A stretch of DNA of 21,729 bases, from assembly GCA_019649035.1 (NCBI GenBank), contig BMAT01013356.1:495653-517381 (forward strand). The letters are read 5' to 3'. Shown piece by piece: positions 20,059-21,729 of this stretch. Under the pieces are notes generated by a model, which was not told the DNA's origin, did not search any database, and saw nothing but the letters and a program-made list of their open reading frames with translations. How positions within the stretch are numbered: position 1 is the first letter of the stretch; each line of letters opens with the position of its first letter. This stretch comes from Elysia marginata. Its lineage: Eukaryota > Mollusca > Gastropoda > Plakobranchidae. Made by a program: the position numbers and the translations under genes.

Positions 20059-20915
20059 CTTATTCAATTCAATTCAGTTTAAGGTTATTCAGTCAATACA
20101 AAGTTACATTAATACATGTATTAAAAATAAGCAATGCTCAGTCAGCCTTACAGATTCAAACATTATGAATATTGTAGTAAAGTACACTACTACAGGTTAC
20201 CAATACATGTAATAAGGAAATGAAATGTTATCACTCTCTCTTTCTCTCCCTCTCTCTCTCTCTCTATCTGTGTAGCATTTTCTCTTAATTAGTGACAGCA
20301 AACAAGAAATGCATGCATTCTTCTTAACACATCCCACTCAACAAAACACCTTATCCTCATGTATCAAAAGATTCAATTAGAACAATCACTTAATTCTAGT
20401 TCCATTAAAATGTTTTACGGCTTGGGGAAAGATGCTATGAACTAATCGTTTATTTCCCCTGAACACCCTTAGTCTTCGCCTGTGGGGTAAAAAATTGAAA
20501 TAATTCCTGGGTGGGTGCCATCTTTCAAGATCTTTTCTGTTCTGGCTGACATTCTTTCTTCAAATAAATTTTCAAGTGATGGCAGATTGACACCAATTAA
20601 CTATTGTGCGTTTATGACAATTGAGTTCAGTCTTTCAATGTCCTTTTTTGCTGTTCTATCAAACCAAACAATAATCAATTGAGTTAAGATGCTCTCCACA
20701 ATGGCTCTGTAAAAGTTAATGAGTGTCATGTTATTGACCTTAAAAGACCTAAGTTTTTTTTTAAAGTACATACCAGTTCTTTAGTTTTTGACACGTTTTG
20801 TTTTAAATTATTTTCTCTACACCATTGAACGGTTGATTCAATCAGTCTTAGAAAATTATTTTCATTGATGTTATTAACTAATCCCGTCACAGTGGTGTCC
20901 TCTGCAAATTTAATA
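20059..20915 (-). pseudogene. Decayed LINE reverse transcriptase 3' part (Rex1/CR1-like), antisense
   Basis: Minus-strand translation starts near 20911 with KFAEDTTVTGLVNN, the RT catalytic block (FADD) with the first Asp changed to Glu. It continues TVQWCRENNLKQNVSKTKEL, then after a deletion FYRAIVESILTQLIIVWF, LPSLENLFEERMSARTEKIL and DGTHPG, the conserved order of Rex1/CR1-type LINEs. Several stops interrupt it. The 3' side ends in short GAATT repeats (about 20061-20080), as such LINEs often end in short tandem repeats. Confidence 0.75.
20231..20268. repeat. CT-rich microsatellite
   Basis: (TC)n with interruptions from 20231 to about 20265, within the LINE remnant's 3' part. Confidence 0.85.
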
Positions 20916-21729
20916 AGAAGACACAGCTATAGCTGTTATGTTCTCAATGTGTCAATTAAGAAAAGCTAATCACGACTGACATTTTTAATTTCATGACAAG
21001 TAGCTTTCTGATGAAGGTTTCGTTATGTTTTCCCTTCATAGTTTTTGTAATAAATGTACAACAATATCTTAAATGTTTTACTGTTTGATGTGCTTATATA
21101 TATGAGTATATTGCATATTTTTTATAAATTTACCTTGATACTTCCAGATGGTATTTGCTTTTGTTCTACGTGAGACAAATGAAAGGCAGTATCTGCAGTG
21201 TATACCTTATGAGAGATACTGCATTTTGTTTAACCATGGCTGTGTTTATTAATCACTTTTGTGATCAAAGCATAGTTCTTGTAATAAATGTCTCTACTTT
21301 AGAGAAAAAGTCATATGTTTCCAAATAACTACAACCAAGGCCATATACCTCAATCCTGGATAATTCAAATGTTTGATGAATTCGAATCTTATTCAAATAA
21401 CCAGTTTTATTCCTCCTTTGTAGTTTATAGTGATAATTTGATTTTTGGATAATCCAAAGTTAAATTTTGTTCCTATGGAGTTCAAAATGTTTGAACTGGA
21501 CTGAACTTGAAAACTTTCAAAACCCGTAGTAATTTACTGTCTCAACATTAACTCTTAGTATATGAGGGTCGGGATCACATTTTTTCGAAGGCATTTAAAC
21601 CCACCAACTGTGGGCGGCCGATCTGTGCTGTGAAGGTCGATATGAGTAGCCCTAAATTGACTGTCAACATTGTCAATTATTTTGTCAATACCATAGGGGT
21701 GAATATCCTCTACTATTCTTAGTATGTTT
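20916..21729. other. Intergenic sequence at right edge
   Basis: No gene recognised. It holds the pogo-like stretch at about 21341-21500. AATAAA occurs at about 21048 and 21284, without a linked ORF. Confidence 0.6.
21341..21500. repeat. Possible degenerate pogo/Tigger-like repeat
   Basis: ATACCTCAATCCTGGATAATTCAAATG, then GATGAATTCGAATC and TTGGATAATCCAAAG resemble the AATTCGAA-rich ends of pogo/Tigger elements. No matching inverted terminal repeat pair was found. Weak. Confidence 0.3.

Overview
The window is animal nuclear DNA: AT-rich, with GT-AG introns and degraded transposable elements of metazoan families. Repeated CTAGATCTAGA-type words and the mix of Ty3/gypsy, CR1/L2-like LINE, tRNA-SINE and pogo-like DNA transposon remnants suggest a mollusc, probably a heterobranch gastropod. 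That taxonomic call is inference from sequence style, not a match to a named species.

Layout. Positions 1-2310 are the 3' end of a Ty3/gypsy LTR retrotransposon: the end of the integrase with a C-terminal PHD finger, about 1 kb of T-rich non-coding sequence, a polypurine tract, then a 3' LTR containing a TATA-like box. From 2991 to at least 16246 a split plus-strand gene encodes a ten-transmembrane serine incorporator (SERINC), closest by eye to the SERINC5 type. I reconstruct 13 coding exons; all junctions are GT-AG and all phases agree, giving 492 residues. Intron 1 carries a dead CR1/L2-like LINE. Intron 8 carries several remnants: a retroelement ORF fragment, a tRNA-derived SINE, a pogo-type MITE with 13-bp inverted repeats and a decayed pogo/Tigger transposase piece on the minus strand.

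Downstream of the short SERINC 3' end (stop at 16244, AATAAA at 16430) lies a strong coding exon at 16825-17592. It encodes a 255-residue hydrophilic tail with about ten repeats of a [G/S]-S-[K/R]-E-[N/S]-[I/L/V] core. It has a good splice acceptor in phase 0 and could be an alternative SERINC C-terminus, though the only donor that preserves TM10 is weak. It could instead end a separate gene. The rest, 17593-21729, is candidate 3' UTR and intergenic DNA. It holds a minus-strand LINE remnant (about 20059-20915) and a weak pogo-like stretch near the right edge.

How the parts relate: the host gene is SERINC, a membrane protein family implicated in lipid handling and, in vertebrates, in restricting retroviruses. 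The LTR element sits immediately upstream of it, in the region where its promoter should be. No bacterial operon, CRISPR array, rRNA or intact tRNA gene was seen.
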